From assembly GCA_023238725.1 (NCBI GenBank), contig CM041550.1:22168086-22232085 (forward strand): a stretch of DNA of 64,000 bases, read 5' to 3'. The translations under genes were made by a program, and so were the position numbers. Source of the DNA: Scortum barcoo. Taxonomy: Eukaryota > Chordata > Actinopteri > Centrarchiformes > Terapontidae. The notes under the pieces are model-generated. The model searched no databases, was not told where the DNA came from, and saw only the letters and a program-made list of their open reading frames with translations. Below, piece by piece: positions 48,801 through 59,819 of the stretch. The stretch's first letter is position 1. Every line of letters starts with the position of its first letter.

Positions 48801-51800
48801 CCAGGGCTGCAGACATGACACATGAAGCGGGAGCGACAAAGTAAGGATCTAACTCTGTCATTTAAAGTGTCAGTCCACCTGTCAGCCCAGGATGCAGTTC
48901 AAAACAGCGTGTCCCAGTGAGAAAAAAACTCAGTGACTCTTTCGTCACAGAGGACAAAATGTTTAATGTCGTATGAAATTCAGTGTCACACAAAAGCTGG
49001 TGCTGTGTTTGCTAAAGCGAGGCTGGATGCTTCACTGCTTACATTCAGCTACAGGACATTTATTGACTAAAAGACAGTGTGTATGCAATGCACATCTTAC
49101 AGACAACTGACTTCTGTGAAGAATGAGAGAATATCTGTTCCTCACAGATTTAGCAGGTTATTAATATTTAAATCCATATTCAAAGGTTTTGACCATGACA
49201 AACTACTTAAAACCATCACTGATATACATACCACTGATATACATACCTGATATACATTTCCCCACCACTAACATAAACTATTGGTCAATAATAGAGATGA
49301 GTTCATACAAACAAAAGAACCAAAGCTGCCACCTTAGGCACCAAAAATGATTAATAATAGTAAAATCACACTGGTAGGCACACTTCCTCTCCTCATCTAA
49401 TCGGCCCCAGGTGGTGTCGCTTGTGAAGAGATGATGTGAAACATGTCTTATGGCTGATGGAGTGGTCTTTAGAGAGGCTGAATCAAGCTGTTACTGTCCC
49501 ATTACCCAGCTGTAGGATTAAAAAACGCAAAAAAAAAGAAAAAAGGAAAGTCACTCCTTAGGCAGCCGTCTCTCTGCCCAGAAAACAGGAGGCTGGAGTT
49601 CCTCCTGGGGGAAATATTTTAACTGAAGAGGAAGGCCCTGATGCTTAAGTGCTGATTACACAGCCACTTGTCATTAGCATTTGGGAAGCCTGCTCCGCCG
49701 ACTGTCACTGCAGCCGTGGCAAGAAAGGGAGGCATTTGGTGTTTCAGTGACGGTGTTCGCCGCTCCAAAAAGTATTCAGCTGGGTGGAGATCTGGGGGCT
49801 GTAGAGGACACAGCGTACTGTATGATTCACATTATTTTAATGCTCATCAAACCATTCAGGCTTCTCCTTTATATGGTCACAATCACTTACTTGTGATGGA
49901 ATCTGTCTTTCAAAGCCCAAGACAGACCCCTTGACGAGGTATATTTTATCACTGCTGACAGTTTCCTCAAGCCTGCTTTTTTTGTACCTGCCAAACGGAG
50001 CAGGATCAACAGTGTGTAAATGCAACACACATTTGTAACCAAAATTATCTGAAGAATCCATCAGCAAAGTCTTCCTGTCAGGTAGTTTGACGATATGCAA
50101 ATAAATGTAAGTAATGTCATTGTGAAGTGTTGTTAATAAGCCTAAAGCTAAAGCTTTAATCACAAATTTGCTAAAACACAGACAATACTGAAAACATAAT
50201 CACCAAAAATACAAACCCAGCTTGTTGGAAATGTTGGAAATGTTGGAACACTATGAGCTCTCAGTAGTTAGAGAGCATTAATAGGATGGATAAATTTAGA
50301 CCACATATTGATAAAAATAACATGACTGCATTTTAGATGTGACGTGTTTTTTTCTTTTCTCTAACGCCAAGTGCTAAAGCGCTAATAGCTTAGTTTCCTA
50401 TGAAAGCAAAGGAATGCTCTCAGCTTTACGTGTGAAACAGCAGACTCCATCAGTCTCTTGTGCTGCTGAGGAGCCCGTCATGGACTGTACATATTGTGAA
50501 GAGAGCCTCATCATTATGAAGGACAAACTGAACAGGCTGAATTCATTTCCTCACCGTACACGAAAATGTCTTTGGTAACTGCCTTTTACAATGTGCCTTA
50601 CAAAAGTAAAAGGTGCCACAGCCGACTGCTTTCTTATTTGTCACATCAAGCGGAACAACGTGTAAGAGAGACAGAAGCAACTTTATATCAGCCAGACACT
50701 ACATCACCGCAGGTCCTTCACACTCGCGCACTTCATCTACTTCTCTATCTCATTACCCTTATGCGGTTGTGGGGGTTCTTTTGTGTGTGTGTGTGTGGGA
50801 GGTGTAGGGAGGTGTGCAGGGTGCTGCAGGGGCTGCAACCCGGCCGATAGAAGGCGGTGATAAGGGAACAGAGGAGAGGAGAAGGAGACTCACTGGTCTG
50901 TGTCTTCTCTCCAATTACGCATCTCCTGTGAGCCATGGTTCAGAAAAATGGCCCAGGGTGTCGCTTAGGCTCTCCTAATTGGCACGGTGCAAAAAAAGAG
51001 AAGGGGGTGGGGACCGGAAAGAAACCAACTGCAAATTTTCTGAGCTCCCCCGCGGATACCGACAGGAGGTAAATGAGAGGTGGCTTGGTGGCGTGCGGTT
51101 ACGCCGACGGTTGAGTCTTGGTGCACCATTGCTGACAATCTAGCGCTTCTAGTTTTCCACTAATGAGGAGCCATTCCTGCCCTTTTGACTCGCTCTTGCT
51201 GTCTTCCTCTGCGTCATTACCATTTTTATGACTACTGTCAGTGGCGGCACTCTGCTGCCTGAGGCACGTGTGATACAGGTGTCTCCAGAGGGGAGTGTGT
51301 GTTTAATAATTAAAGACTGAAACAGTTTGGGAATTCCTCCAATCTCACAGTTGAACTTAAGTCCCCGCTGCTTTGAGAGCGTTATCCCATCTTAAAGTTC
51401 ACAAATGCAACAATAACTTTTGCAGCTAAAATGGCACTTTCTAGTTCAAATAAAAAATAAATTCAGGTTGAGCAGAACATCTTATGACCCTACACTTGCC
51501 ACACTGTTCATTGTTTACAGTGAAAGCTCCCAAACTTCTTCCCTACTCTGCATAACATAAATAAAAGCTAAAATCCAATTACGCTGCAGACGTCAACGCA
51601 AAACATATAAATCCAGCAGGTGTAAGTGCAGCGTGGTCAGATTAATTATCGTACAGCGTTCACAATGCATTTTCATTCCAGGTGGCCACGTGTTATCTAT
51701 TCCTAGAGATTTACATGCTTGACCCACTAATACACACATGGTACCTGACACGTCGATCCTGAGAGAAAGCAGCCTTTGCTACAGTTTGCCGGTCTTGTGA

Positions 51801-54800
51801 AACGGTGATTACTGGTCCTGGGTTGATTTGTAGTGAGCTTTTATGGCTTTATGAGCTTTATTTCACGACCTGTAACTCATTAACTTTAAAACACTGTGAT
51901 TTTATGATTTGCATTCTCAGAAACCTAAAGAAAAAACACTGCGAGGTCCCAGAGCAGGGCTTAACACTGACCTTCATTCTTTATAGCTGATCTTTCAGCC
52001 TTTTTCTGGGTTGTCCTTTCTGAGGATAAAATGAAAGCGGAGAAATCGCTTCCTTTTTTTTACATAAGTGAGACGGGTCCATAAAAAGGACATCAGAAAA
52101 AAGAAGTCCTTTTTGCATTTTGAAAATTGTCGGCACATCATAGGACCTTTTGTTTGCTGCCATGGCAACTACAGTAATTTAATAACAAGGGCACAGATAG
52201 CACAGACACAAAATGTGCCGCGCAAATCACAGGTGCTGCAGTTAGGCGAGTGTCAATCACATGATGTATGCTATCAACATCAACTGGATGTAATATAGCC
52301 ATTTGTCTGCCTATTCATTCAAACATTAACTTTCTCCGGGTGAACATGCCAAAAATACATTCTCTCTTCCTGGGTGGCCTAAGACAGACACACCGGGCTG
52401 ACCTTCCCTCACTTCATTCAGCTCTCTGAATGGATGAGCTGCCCATCATCTCCTGCTGACAGCCATTAGTTATGCATACGCATACTGGGGCTTTTGATTG
52501 ACTGAAAGAATGAATCAATTAAGAACTATGCTAAATGCATGCTGCCCACAATCACATCTAAAAATAACTCATCTGAACTTGAGAGAGCTGTGCTGGACTT
52601 TAGTCACGCCATCCACGCCAGCATGTGCAGGTGGGTGTATTTAACTGCAGTTTACCTGACAGAGTTGTGGGGTTTTGATACATCAGCTACCAGTTTGAAT
52701 TCAAGATCAGCCCAGAAAATGAGTGGGTGAGTAAAAGAGTGACCCTCTGTTCTCCGCCTGCATGAGTGAATCCTTCACTCAAAGTCTGCTTCTGTAGAGC
52801 TGCACAGTGGCTCCCCGAAAAACTGATGTGGGTATACTGATACTTTTAGTATAAATAAAGTTTAAACAAAGACTATACAGACATAATTCTGCAGCAGAGC
52901 GGTTTTGTTATCAAGATCAAAGAGCACAGTTAACAACAAACAGGAACAACACTTTTCTTATGAGACTGTGCTGCACTTTGGTTTTACACTCACACCAAAT
53001 CCTGCTGTCTCACATTCAGAGCTGTTAAACTTTATGCTTTCTTTATCCATATATAAAAATTAATTAAGTGTCAGTGTTATAGATATGCAAGAGGCTTGAG
53101 ATTATTCAGCAGCCTCTTCACTGGGTGTCTGGGTCTCAGCTGTGCTCACAAATTGCTTAAAGAAACTTGCACTGACTTTCATTATCCTGTTTTTTTTTTT
53201 TTTAAATAACACGACGTTCACAGCTGCTTCTGCAATGAAAAAACAACTGCCCTATCAATGTCCTGAAAATGAGAAAAGACAGAGCACACAATGGCAGGCT
53301 TACTCACAGGATTATACTTACAATACCTGATCCACTTTGATTATTATCGCTACAGAATAAGGTTTCATTACTAGTATTACGCAGATCCTCCCCAAGAGGA
53401 GAGCGTCAGGTTATATACATCCTGATGGCATCACATCATAAACCCTATGCTTTATGGTGATCTCCCTGTGGTTTCCCACTCATGATAGCGGTTTCCTCTG
53501 GTCACCAGATAAACAGACAGTAACTCAAAGTTGACTTTTTTCACTTTCAGAGGACAAATTCTTATCAGTGTACATGCTACTAAAACCAGTTGTTCTGATC
53601 CACATTGAGAATCCACATTGAATAGAATATAATTCTATTTAATGTTTTAATATCACATCTTCTCAGGGTTGTTTTTTTTTTCCCCTTTCTTCCACCTGGC
53701 TTAGGTTTTTCTCTGGAGGTGAAGTCTGAGGAACGCTCGGTCATGATGAGATCACTGAACATGTTGGGTGGATTGTGATCCAAATATGATTAAGTAATCA
53801 GTACTGATACTCTGTCAGCTGAGCCATTGTGCAAATAAAAGTTGAATTCTGTGAGACCAAAATATTGATGAGAAGATCGAACTGTTTTGACTGAACACTG
53901 GCAATATCTTACATTTTAGTTGTTTTGCTCTGGAGTGAGCTATTGATCTGTAAAATCTACAAATGTGTCTTGTAAAAAAACAGAGAAATAAGAATATCCA
54001 AACAACAGGCTGACAGACAGTGTCTGCTGGTCATAGCCTGCAGTCTGGAGTGAAACCAGCTGAACTCACCAGAACTGACTGGCCCCAAGGCTTCCTGCTC
54101 CACATCCATCTGGTGGTAATGGCGGATGCAGACACGACTGTCTATCTGGTAGAGCAGGGCAGGACACAGGTAGGTGAACTGGCTGGGGGAGATGAGCGAA
54201 TCTGGACTCAAGCCGTAGTAGTTGAGGAGTTGAGTCAGGTTCAAACACTGGAGGAAGACAGGGATGGTCAAATCTGAGGAGCAAGAACAAACTGGCCATT
54301 TACAGCAGCATAAAATCTAATATGCTCCATGAAAAATGTATCCTCTGATTATTAAGTACTCACCCATGGCTGTAAAATGCCAGTGAACATACTGACATAC
54401 AAACAGTGGAGTGATTTGGATATTTTTTTCTCAGCATTGAAAACATTCACAAACATACTCCAAACTTACCACAGCTGCTATTCTTCATGAAGGAAACAAA
54501 CTAAAACATTCATATTCAAATAACAGACTTTGTGTGTTTTTACTTTGGAGGTACAGTCCTTTTGACACTCACACTATTAATTGATAAACCAAGCTAAAAA
54601 TTATCTCAGTGTTTTAGTTTTAAAAACAACAAAATCCCATTGAGGGAAATGTCAAAGGTGCTCAAAAAGACTTCATTAATGAGCACTGAGACATCTATCT
54701 GAAGAGCTGATTTCTATTAAACCAAACACATTAAAAGAACATGAGTGGAGCTTCTCACATGCCAAAGCTGATATCAGTCAGTGAGTCCTACCTCCTCGTG

Positions 54801-55967
54801 CTGATGAGACAGTCCTCCCATGTGGCCAGCCAAGACAGGTGCTGGCAAGGTGGGGGAGGCCGGCCCTCCTGGTGCTTCTCTCTTATCTTTATGAGAATGG
54901 CTGTGATCATGACTGTGGTCGTGGTCATGTTGATGGTCATTGTCATCAGACACAGGTGTGAGAGTTGAGGGGGTTTTGTTTCGCCCTCTCTGTCCCCTGG
55001 TCCTGGCTGGCTTTCTTGGCTTCTTGGGCTGGCTCTCCGTATTGGCTGGAGTAGACTGTGGCTCCTGGGGGACCGGGGATGGCTTTGCCTGTGGAGAGGG
55101 CTGCTGTTCTTGTTTGCTGGGGGGAATGTCTGTGCTTGTCTGCCCTTCATGGATATGACTGTGGTCATGTTTGTGGTCACTGTGGTCGTGATCACTGTCA
55201 GGTTGAGAAGACAGGTCCTTCTGGTTGGAGTGCACCTGTACCTGCTCATGTTTGTGCTCCTTCTCATGTGTGTGATCATGGTCATGTGTGTCCTGCACAG
55301 AATGTTTATGGTCACTCTCCTCTACCTTGCTGTGATCATGACTGTGTTCTGCATCATGCCCGTGATCGTGATCATGTTCATGTTCATGGTCATGTCCTGT
55401 AGGTGCAGCAGCAGCTGGACTGGCAACAGTAGTCTGCTGGCTGCATCGTGTGGGAATTTGTTCTGTGTGTGGGTGGTGGGAGTCGGGCTTGTGGTGTGGA
55501 TGTCCGTGCCTGTGACCCTGGCTGTGGCCTTCGTTGGATGAATGAGAGTGTAGCCCCTCCTGAATATCCAGCAAGTCGAGGTGAGCTACATGGTCGTGGC
55601 CCAGATCCTCGTGGTCCACACCTACCACCTTCACTTCACCCAGACCCAAACTGAACAGCAGACTCTGAAAGCCCTGGAAATCAAGCCGGTCTTTCTTTCC
55701 GTAGCGCCTGAACAGCTGCTGGATGTAGAAGCGCTGCTCCTCCTCTAGAGAGTGCCCCTGAGGACTCTTAGTCTCCGGGGGCACAGTGGCCCCTCTCACA
55801 TACGGAGCCTCAGAAATCTGCAGGTCACTGTGGGCGTGGTTGTGGTCGGCATGGTGATGTCCACTGTGCTGATGGCTGTGCCCGTCTCCATGGCAGTGGT
55901 TGCACTGATGGAAGAGGAAGGTGACCACACACAGGAAACAGAACTTGGTGTGCACGTGGACTCGCAT
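42731..55967 (-). CDS. slc39a10: slc39a10, zinc transporter ZIP10 (complete, 9 coding exons)
   Basis: This is a plasma-membrane zinc importer of the LIV-1 branch of the ZIP family, moving Zn2+ into the cytosol. Nine exons with consistent phases give 851 residues (human ZIP10 is 831). The protein begins MRVHVHTKFC, with a signal peptide of about 25 residues. It then has a very His-rich ectodomain, the CPALLYQIDSRVC (PAL) segment, and eight predicted membrane helices. The metal-site motifs are HNFSD in TM4 and HELPHELGD in TM5. A loop of alternating His sits between TM3 and TM4, and the tail ends EDQIVFDFGF. The nearest alternative is ZIP6, but the start, the motif wording and the dnah7 neighbour favour ZIP10. 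The ATG at 55965-55967 was chosen over an upstream in-frame one (56016-56018), because the acceptor at 55989 removes the latter and the family begins M-[KR]-VH-x-HTKFC. The span includes introns. Confidence 0.95.
43082..43272 (-). CDS. slc39a10: slc39a10 coding exon 8: TM5 end, TM6, TM7
   Basis: 191 nt, phase 1 in and 0 out. It completes HELPHELGD, then encodes FAVLLKAGMTVKQAIVYNLL, TM6 and TM7 (WIFAITAGMFLYVALVDM). Confidence 0.96.
43273..45389 (-). other. slc39a10: slc39a10 intron
   Basis: About 2.1 kb. A comparatively GC-rich block at about 44020-44220 with CCAATTAGC and AATTAAC motifs may be regulatory. No exon or element was recognised. Confidence 0.7.
45390..45470 (-). CDS. slc39a10: slc39a10 coding exon 7: TM4-TM5 metal site
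   Basis: 81 nt, phase 1 at both ends. It encodes AAFSANLTGGISTSVAVF and CHELPHEL. The HExPHExGD motif, half of the transport metal site, is split by the following intron. Confidence 0.96.
45471..47016 (-). other. slc39a10: slc39a10 intron with foldback-type element
   Basis: About 1.5 kb. About a quarter is the repeat at 45509-45853. A (GAT)n-like run (gatgatgatgatg) lies near 46654-46666. No gene was recognised. Confidence 0.75.
45509..45853. mobile_element. foldback/MITE-like repeat with inverted ends
   Basis: The left end contains GACATTTTGGGAAATAC and the right end CTCAAAATGTTGAACTATTC plus ctttaa, which are inverted versions of one terminus. Inside, AAAGACTGGAAACAGGGAGA, then ggccggtacataacccccta, gctagctcttccccttgcta and atctaactctcagtgag match, in order, a family I remember as frequent in percomorph fish. 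There is no coding capacity. The name is unknown to me. Confidence 0.7.
47017..47343 (-). CDS. slc39a10: slc39a10 coding exon 6: His loop and TM4
   Basis: 327 nt, phase 1 at both ends. The first half is a poorly conserved cytosolic loop rich in Pro, Thr and Gln. It ends in HGHGHSHRHSHGHGHSHGG (about 47119-47175), a likely zinc-sensing or zinc-delivery cluster. TM4 follows with WMVIMGDGMHNFSDGLAIG, holding the HNxxD metal ligands. Confidence 0.95.
47443..47551 (-). CDS. slc39a10: slc39a10 coding exon 5: cytosolic loop
   Basis: 109 nt, phase 0 in and 1 out. It encodes GMKKVNEEGKIGRKLSDHKL and WLHLKPLSE. IGRKLSDHKLN is identical to the human protein (from memory). The donor (GAAG then gtcctt) is weak and the next intron is only 99 bp, but frame and homology require this junction. 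Confidence 0.88.
47679..47843 (-). CDS. slc39a10: slc39a10 coding exon 4: TM3
   Basis: 55 codons, phase 0. A short His-containing loop SQGHHDHSETG leads into TM3 (LTALAGIYLLFIIEHCIGMF) and the basic KHYKDHK. Confidence 0.95.
48266..48441 (-). CDS. slc39a10: slc39a10 coding exon 3: TM1 and TM2
   Basis: 176 nt, phase 1 in and 0 out. It encodes TM1 (FVSITIISLLSLLGVVLVPI) and TM2 (FLLTFLVALAVGTLSGDALL) ending HLLPH. Confidence 0.96.
48442..54069 (-). other. slc39a10: slc39a10 long intron (5.6 kb)
   Basis: No exon fits between the PAL-motif exon and the TM1 exon; the phases match across it. It contains a small tandem of tgatatacatac units at 49221-49258 and a GT run near 50779-50797. GC-richer blocks lie around 50900-51250 and 52130-52270 and could be regulatory. 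No RNA gene was recognised. Confidence 0.7.
54070..54247 (-). CDS. slc39a10: slc39a10 coding exon 2: PAL motif
   Basis: 178 nt, phase 0 in and 1 out. It begins CLNLTQLLNYYGLSPDSL and contains TYLCPALLYQIDSRVC, the proline-alanine-leucine core with flanking cysteines that defines the LIV-1 ectodomain and mediates its dimerisation in related ZIPs. Confidence 0.96.
54248..54791 (-). other. slc39a10: slc39a10 intron
   Basis: About 0.54 kb, AT-rich. No feature was recognised. Confidence 0.8.
54792..55967 (-). CDS. slc39a10: slc39a10 coding exon 1: signal peptide and His-rich ectodomain
   Basis: 392 codons, phase 0 at the end (HQHEE before gtagga). Residues 1-25 are a signal peptide. A first His cluster follows at about 28-48. 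A helical domain (EEEQRFYIQQLFRRYG, then VDHEDLGHDHVAHLDLL) is recognisable from human ZIP10. Long alternating His/Asp/Glu runs span about 187-282 (roughly 55120-55410), and a third cluster lies near 345-366. A basic stretch of Pro, Lys and Arg separates the last two. The His-rich part differs in sequence from the human protein but not in character. Confidence 0.95.
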
Positions 55968-55988
55968 TGTCCCCTTTCTTCTGGTCCC
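55968..55988 (-). other. slc39a10: slc39a10 5' UTR portion of coding exon 1
   Basis: Only 21 bases separate the ATG from a good acceptor (tttttggcag). The rest of the 5' UTR must therefore come from one or more upstream exons. Confidence 0.75.
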
Positions 55989-56764
55989 CTGCCAAAAAGT
56001 CAAAGTATCAGAATTCATTAAGTGGTATTAAAATGTGCCTAAAACTGTTAATTTTATGTTGCTTAAGCAACAGAATAACTATCACTCACAGTGTGTTTTT
56101 ACAGGCAAGGTCATGTTCCTGACTTGTGCTCCACTTAATTACTATTTCAAACTATTTTATAAATGAAAAGATGTTTTTTGGAAAGTTCTTATTTGACTCC
56201 AGAAAATGTTTGTACGTCCTTAATGTCACAGTCACATTCTAGAAAGCTGCATTTTGTATCATCTATACAAATGACAATAACAAATGTTATGTATAGATAG
56301 TTGGACTGATTGATGATAAGGTCACCTGTAATTTATTATTCTGTTGGGTATTTTTATCACGTGTGTAAGACAAGTGAAATATCAGTTTTATCATCTAATT
56401 GCTCAAAATACTCCAAATACTAGCCAAGACCTGGAATTTTAGTATATTAAAAGTTGGACTGAATTTTCAGGATATTCAGAATATTTTACGGTTTTGCAAT
56501 TCATCATAAAAGTACATTTTCTGTGTGGAAAAAAAAACGTATTTTTTTTTCTTTTTTAATCATGATTTGCTTGGAATAGTTAATCACCTAAGTAAAATAA
56601 AAGACAAACAAACGATACTACTGAATTATGAAGCAGCCAAACTAAAAAAAAAAAGGCACAGTTGTTAAACTTAACTGTATACTCTCACCTGTTCATTTTC
56701 TAAATGAGTCAGAGTAAAGTCCTAATTATCATGTGAAAAAGACAAGGCGCAAACAGGTGTAAAT

Positions 56765-56799
<35 letters not shown>

Positions 56800-57763
56800 G
56801 CCTGAAGCTGCAATATCTTTCCAGTCAGATGATCCTCATAAGGTCTCTTATGAAGCCCATGGGTGGATGATGAATGAGGGGTGGGGGGGCATGCACACAC
56901 ACATGCACACACACTTGAACAGGCCTTTAGCAGCTAGCTTGTTAGCTAAGTTTATACTGGATTTACAGCATTCACATCTTGAGGGAATAGATCTGAGTTG
57001 TGCAGACTACAGATACTGGGCTAAATGTTACCAGCCTTGACAACTGTGAGGAGGATCTTCTTTGTTTTTAACAACAGATTGCCCACTGTAGGCTTGTGGG
57101 AACAACAACTGATTTCTTTCTGATTTCTTACCCACAAGGAGCAAGGAAATGCAAGAGATGATACCAAAAAATAAGACAGAATCACTTCAATAATTTTAGA
57201 CAAGAACATCATTATTAAACAGAGCATACTGATGACAGATTTATAATGGGCTGCTGTTACTTAGTTTTTTTGGTTAAGCATGGAAAAAGCAACAATATCC
57301 CATTATAAAATGATCTGTGTGACATTTTACCAACATTTTAATCTCAGACAGTACAGTATTGATTTCAATATATCACAGATAATACCATTAAAAAAAGAGT
57401 CAGACTGGCTAAAAGAAAGCCCTTGTGTTTCCTTAAAGCTTTGATCAGACGACAACAGCTTATCAACCAATCACTACTGACTCGTTATAAACTTTCTTCG
57501 CCCCATTTCACATGATCATGTGTAAAAGTAGCATTTATTATCAGTATTCTGGTGTCGTACTTCACATAACAGGTAATTCTTTTGTGAAAAATGGAGACAT
57601 GGATCACTGCTGTCTGAAATTTCCGTAAAAAAAAAAAAAAAAAGGCACTTTTGTACTTGTGCACTTTTATCACGAGTAATCCAGGTGACTAACACGTGTG
57701 ACGCAATTCAACACCTTCAACAGAACCGTCAGTAAATCAAACTATTCAAATAAAATCGGTTAC
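55989..57763 (-). other. slc39a10: slc39a10 first intron
   Basis: About 1.8 kb or more, depending on which first exon is used. It contains a CA microsatellite (56768-56798) and two TGCACAC motifs (56892-56898 and 56904-56910) that match the metal-response-element core TGCRCNC. No exon was recognised. Confidence 0.6.
56768..56798. repeat. (CA)n microsatellite
   Basis: About 15 uninterrupted CA units in the first slc39a10 intron. Confidence 0.95.
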
Positions 57764-57900
57764 CTGACGCCGACTCCATGCTCTTGTGTAATTATCTTTA
57801 GAAACTGGAAGCGGGAGTACTTACCGCCACGTGTCCTTGAATGATTGATGTGTGAAATTAAGTTTAGCGGAGCAGTGAGTGATGCCGCTGTGACTCAAGG
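57764..57900 (-). promoter_or_regulatory. slc39a10: candidate untranslated first exon(s) of slc39a10
   Basis: Reading the minus strand, a strong donor (GGCG then gtaagt) ends a possible exon at 57825. A second (GTCAG then gtaacc) lies at 57764. The surrounding 57750-57920 is richer in CpG than its neighbourhood. The 5' limit is arbitrary because the transcription start cannot be seen. Confidence 0.4.
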
Positions 57901-58445
57901 CTGCAGACGGTGACACAGCTGTCGACAACAGTGTTTATAAACATGAGACAGCAGTGACCTATGAACCTCGCAGCAGATAGGTTAAAGAAAAACCAGGGCC
58001 TGTTTGTAAGAGCACACCCTCTAAGCTGCAACAGAGCCCACTGTGTTTTCCTGATTAGACTCTTTGTTTTGCTTGGCCTTTGAGGCAAACAAGACAATCT
58101 CTATTTAGTATGAGTTTAATGGTGTACCGCCCAAACCGCAATCTAAGTAAGCGTTACAAATTCTGCTTTTCTCTGATTTCTTTCCTCTGAATTAAAATCA
58201 TAAACTTATTTTCTTGAAACACTTTCAACTTCACAGTCTAATAAATGAATTTTAAAAAATTCCTCCGAGCTGTGCTACAATGTGCAGGTCCAACTGTTTG
58301 CCTCCGTTAAAGCAGGAAACGGGACATTACCTAAAATGATTTCCCTGAGTTGTTGGTGATGTATTTACAATTTGAATCACCACAACAACATGAGTAAATA
58401 ATCCCATCAGTGTACTGTGTGAAATGCAATAACTTGGTAACTTAC

Positions 58446-58530
58446 CGTAAAACCTTTCCTCCTGCTTTGCCCCCAGTCCTGACACTACTGTATGAGAGGG
58501 GGAGGTGTCCAAATCTTCTCAAACAGGCAC
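58446..58530 (-). promoter_or_regulatory. slc39a10: alternative candidate first exon of slc39a10
   Basis: A minus-strand donor (TTTACG then gtaagt) at 58440-58445 could end another untranslated first exon about 0.6 kb upstream of the one at 57825. The upstream limit is a guess. Confidence 0.3.
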
Positions 58531-59070
58531 TCTGGTAAAATATTAGAGAGGACATAAAAGAAATTCAGACTCATCCGTATGCATTTTCTTTTTAATGTCA
58601 AGCCAGTAGAATATTCCAGGCAGTGCTCATGTTGTCACCAAATGTGAGTAATACAACAACCTTTTCTAACCAGAGAATATGAGTACAATTAAAATGTTTT
58701 AGTACAGTCTACACTTGATACTTCATCTGCATTTACAAGATACAGCGTTGCTGTGCAAAGGCTAGGGACCTCTATATGTTGCCTTCAAGTGATCTCCTGA
58801 ATAAAACATTTTTTAAAAAAGAGTCGACCTAAATACACCAACAACGTGTCAAACGAGGTCAAAGTGAGCTCAGGCATTGACCAGCCATGACTGAGAACGA
58901 CTCACGGCCGATGAAGGACCTGTGGACGACTCGTGAGGGTTCTGGTGGATACCTCACCTTGCCACCTCACCATCAGAATGGAGGAAGTCTATAAATACCA
59001 TTTCTTCTTGTCAAAACAATTCAACTTAATTAAACAGTTGTAAAACTTGTACATAAATCTTATGTCTGTA

Positions 59071-59182
59071 ACTTTTTTTTTTTTTTTATTTTTTTGGGGG
59101 GGGGGGTTTTTCTATTATAGATAGGACAGCTGAAGATAGACAGGAAAGGTGGGAGAGAGAGAGGGGGGGACATGCAGCAAAG
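59071..59182. repeat. dispersed fish repeat, truncated copy
   Basis: A T-run and G-run lead into TATTATAGATAGGACAGCTG, aagatagacaggaaagg, a GA-rich block and gacatgcagcaaagg. I recognise this order from a very common fish repeat that normally continues into a tRNA-like box. That part is missing here. Confidence 0.6.
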
Positions 59183-59819
59183 GTATATATTTTCCAATAT
59201 TTTCCAGATTGTTGAGGAAAACAGGAACCCTGTTATCTCTCTCAAAGAAAAAAAGAAAAGAAAGAATAAGTAAAATCTTTGACCCTTAAGCTGCTTCATA
59301 TGATTCTCACATGACTATACACATCTTTCTCATGGAGAAATGAAAAATAAAAATCTCCTCTGGCATTCAAGAAATGTCATCAAATAGCAAATGGTTTTAG
59401 TCTCAAAACAAGTAAATGATAAAACACGTCTTTGAGTGGTTTTTGTTTTGTTTTGTTTTGTTTTGAGGAAGTGAACTCAAGCTTTGGGAAACACTGACCA
59501 ATATTTTTCACATTTTTATGAATTAAACAACTGACTGATTAACCAATAACAAGTTAGTTAGTTGCAGCTGCATAGTATGTTCAATCTAAAATTGGCAATT
59601 AGACTGCATGAATAGGTACATGAATAAAAGGTTTCCTGTGCGTGATGTTACTTCACAAACAATTAAGCCTCCATGTTTTACTGGATAATGTGGAGCAAAG
59701 GAAACTGTGGAACTGAACCATTATTGAGTTTGTTCTCGAGTCAGAGGACAAATACTTAAATATGTCAGAGTGGAGGTTTTCTTAGTAAGGCCCGAGGTGA
59801 GAAAGGCAGATGTCAGCTG

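Noticed and set aside
55110..55541. 143-codon plus-strand open frame rich in Val, Met and Cys
   Set aside because: It is the antisense shadow of the slc39a10 His codons (CAT/CAC read as ATG/GTG).
55968..56018. Upstream in-frame ATG that would add 17 residues to ZIP10
   Set aside because: A good acceptor at 55989 cuts this extension off. The family starts at the MRVHVHTKFC methionine followed by a signal peptide.
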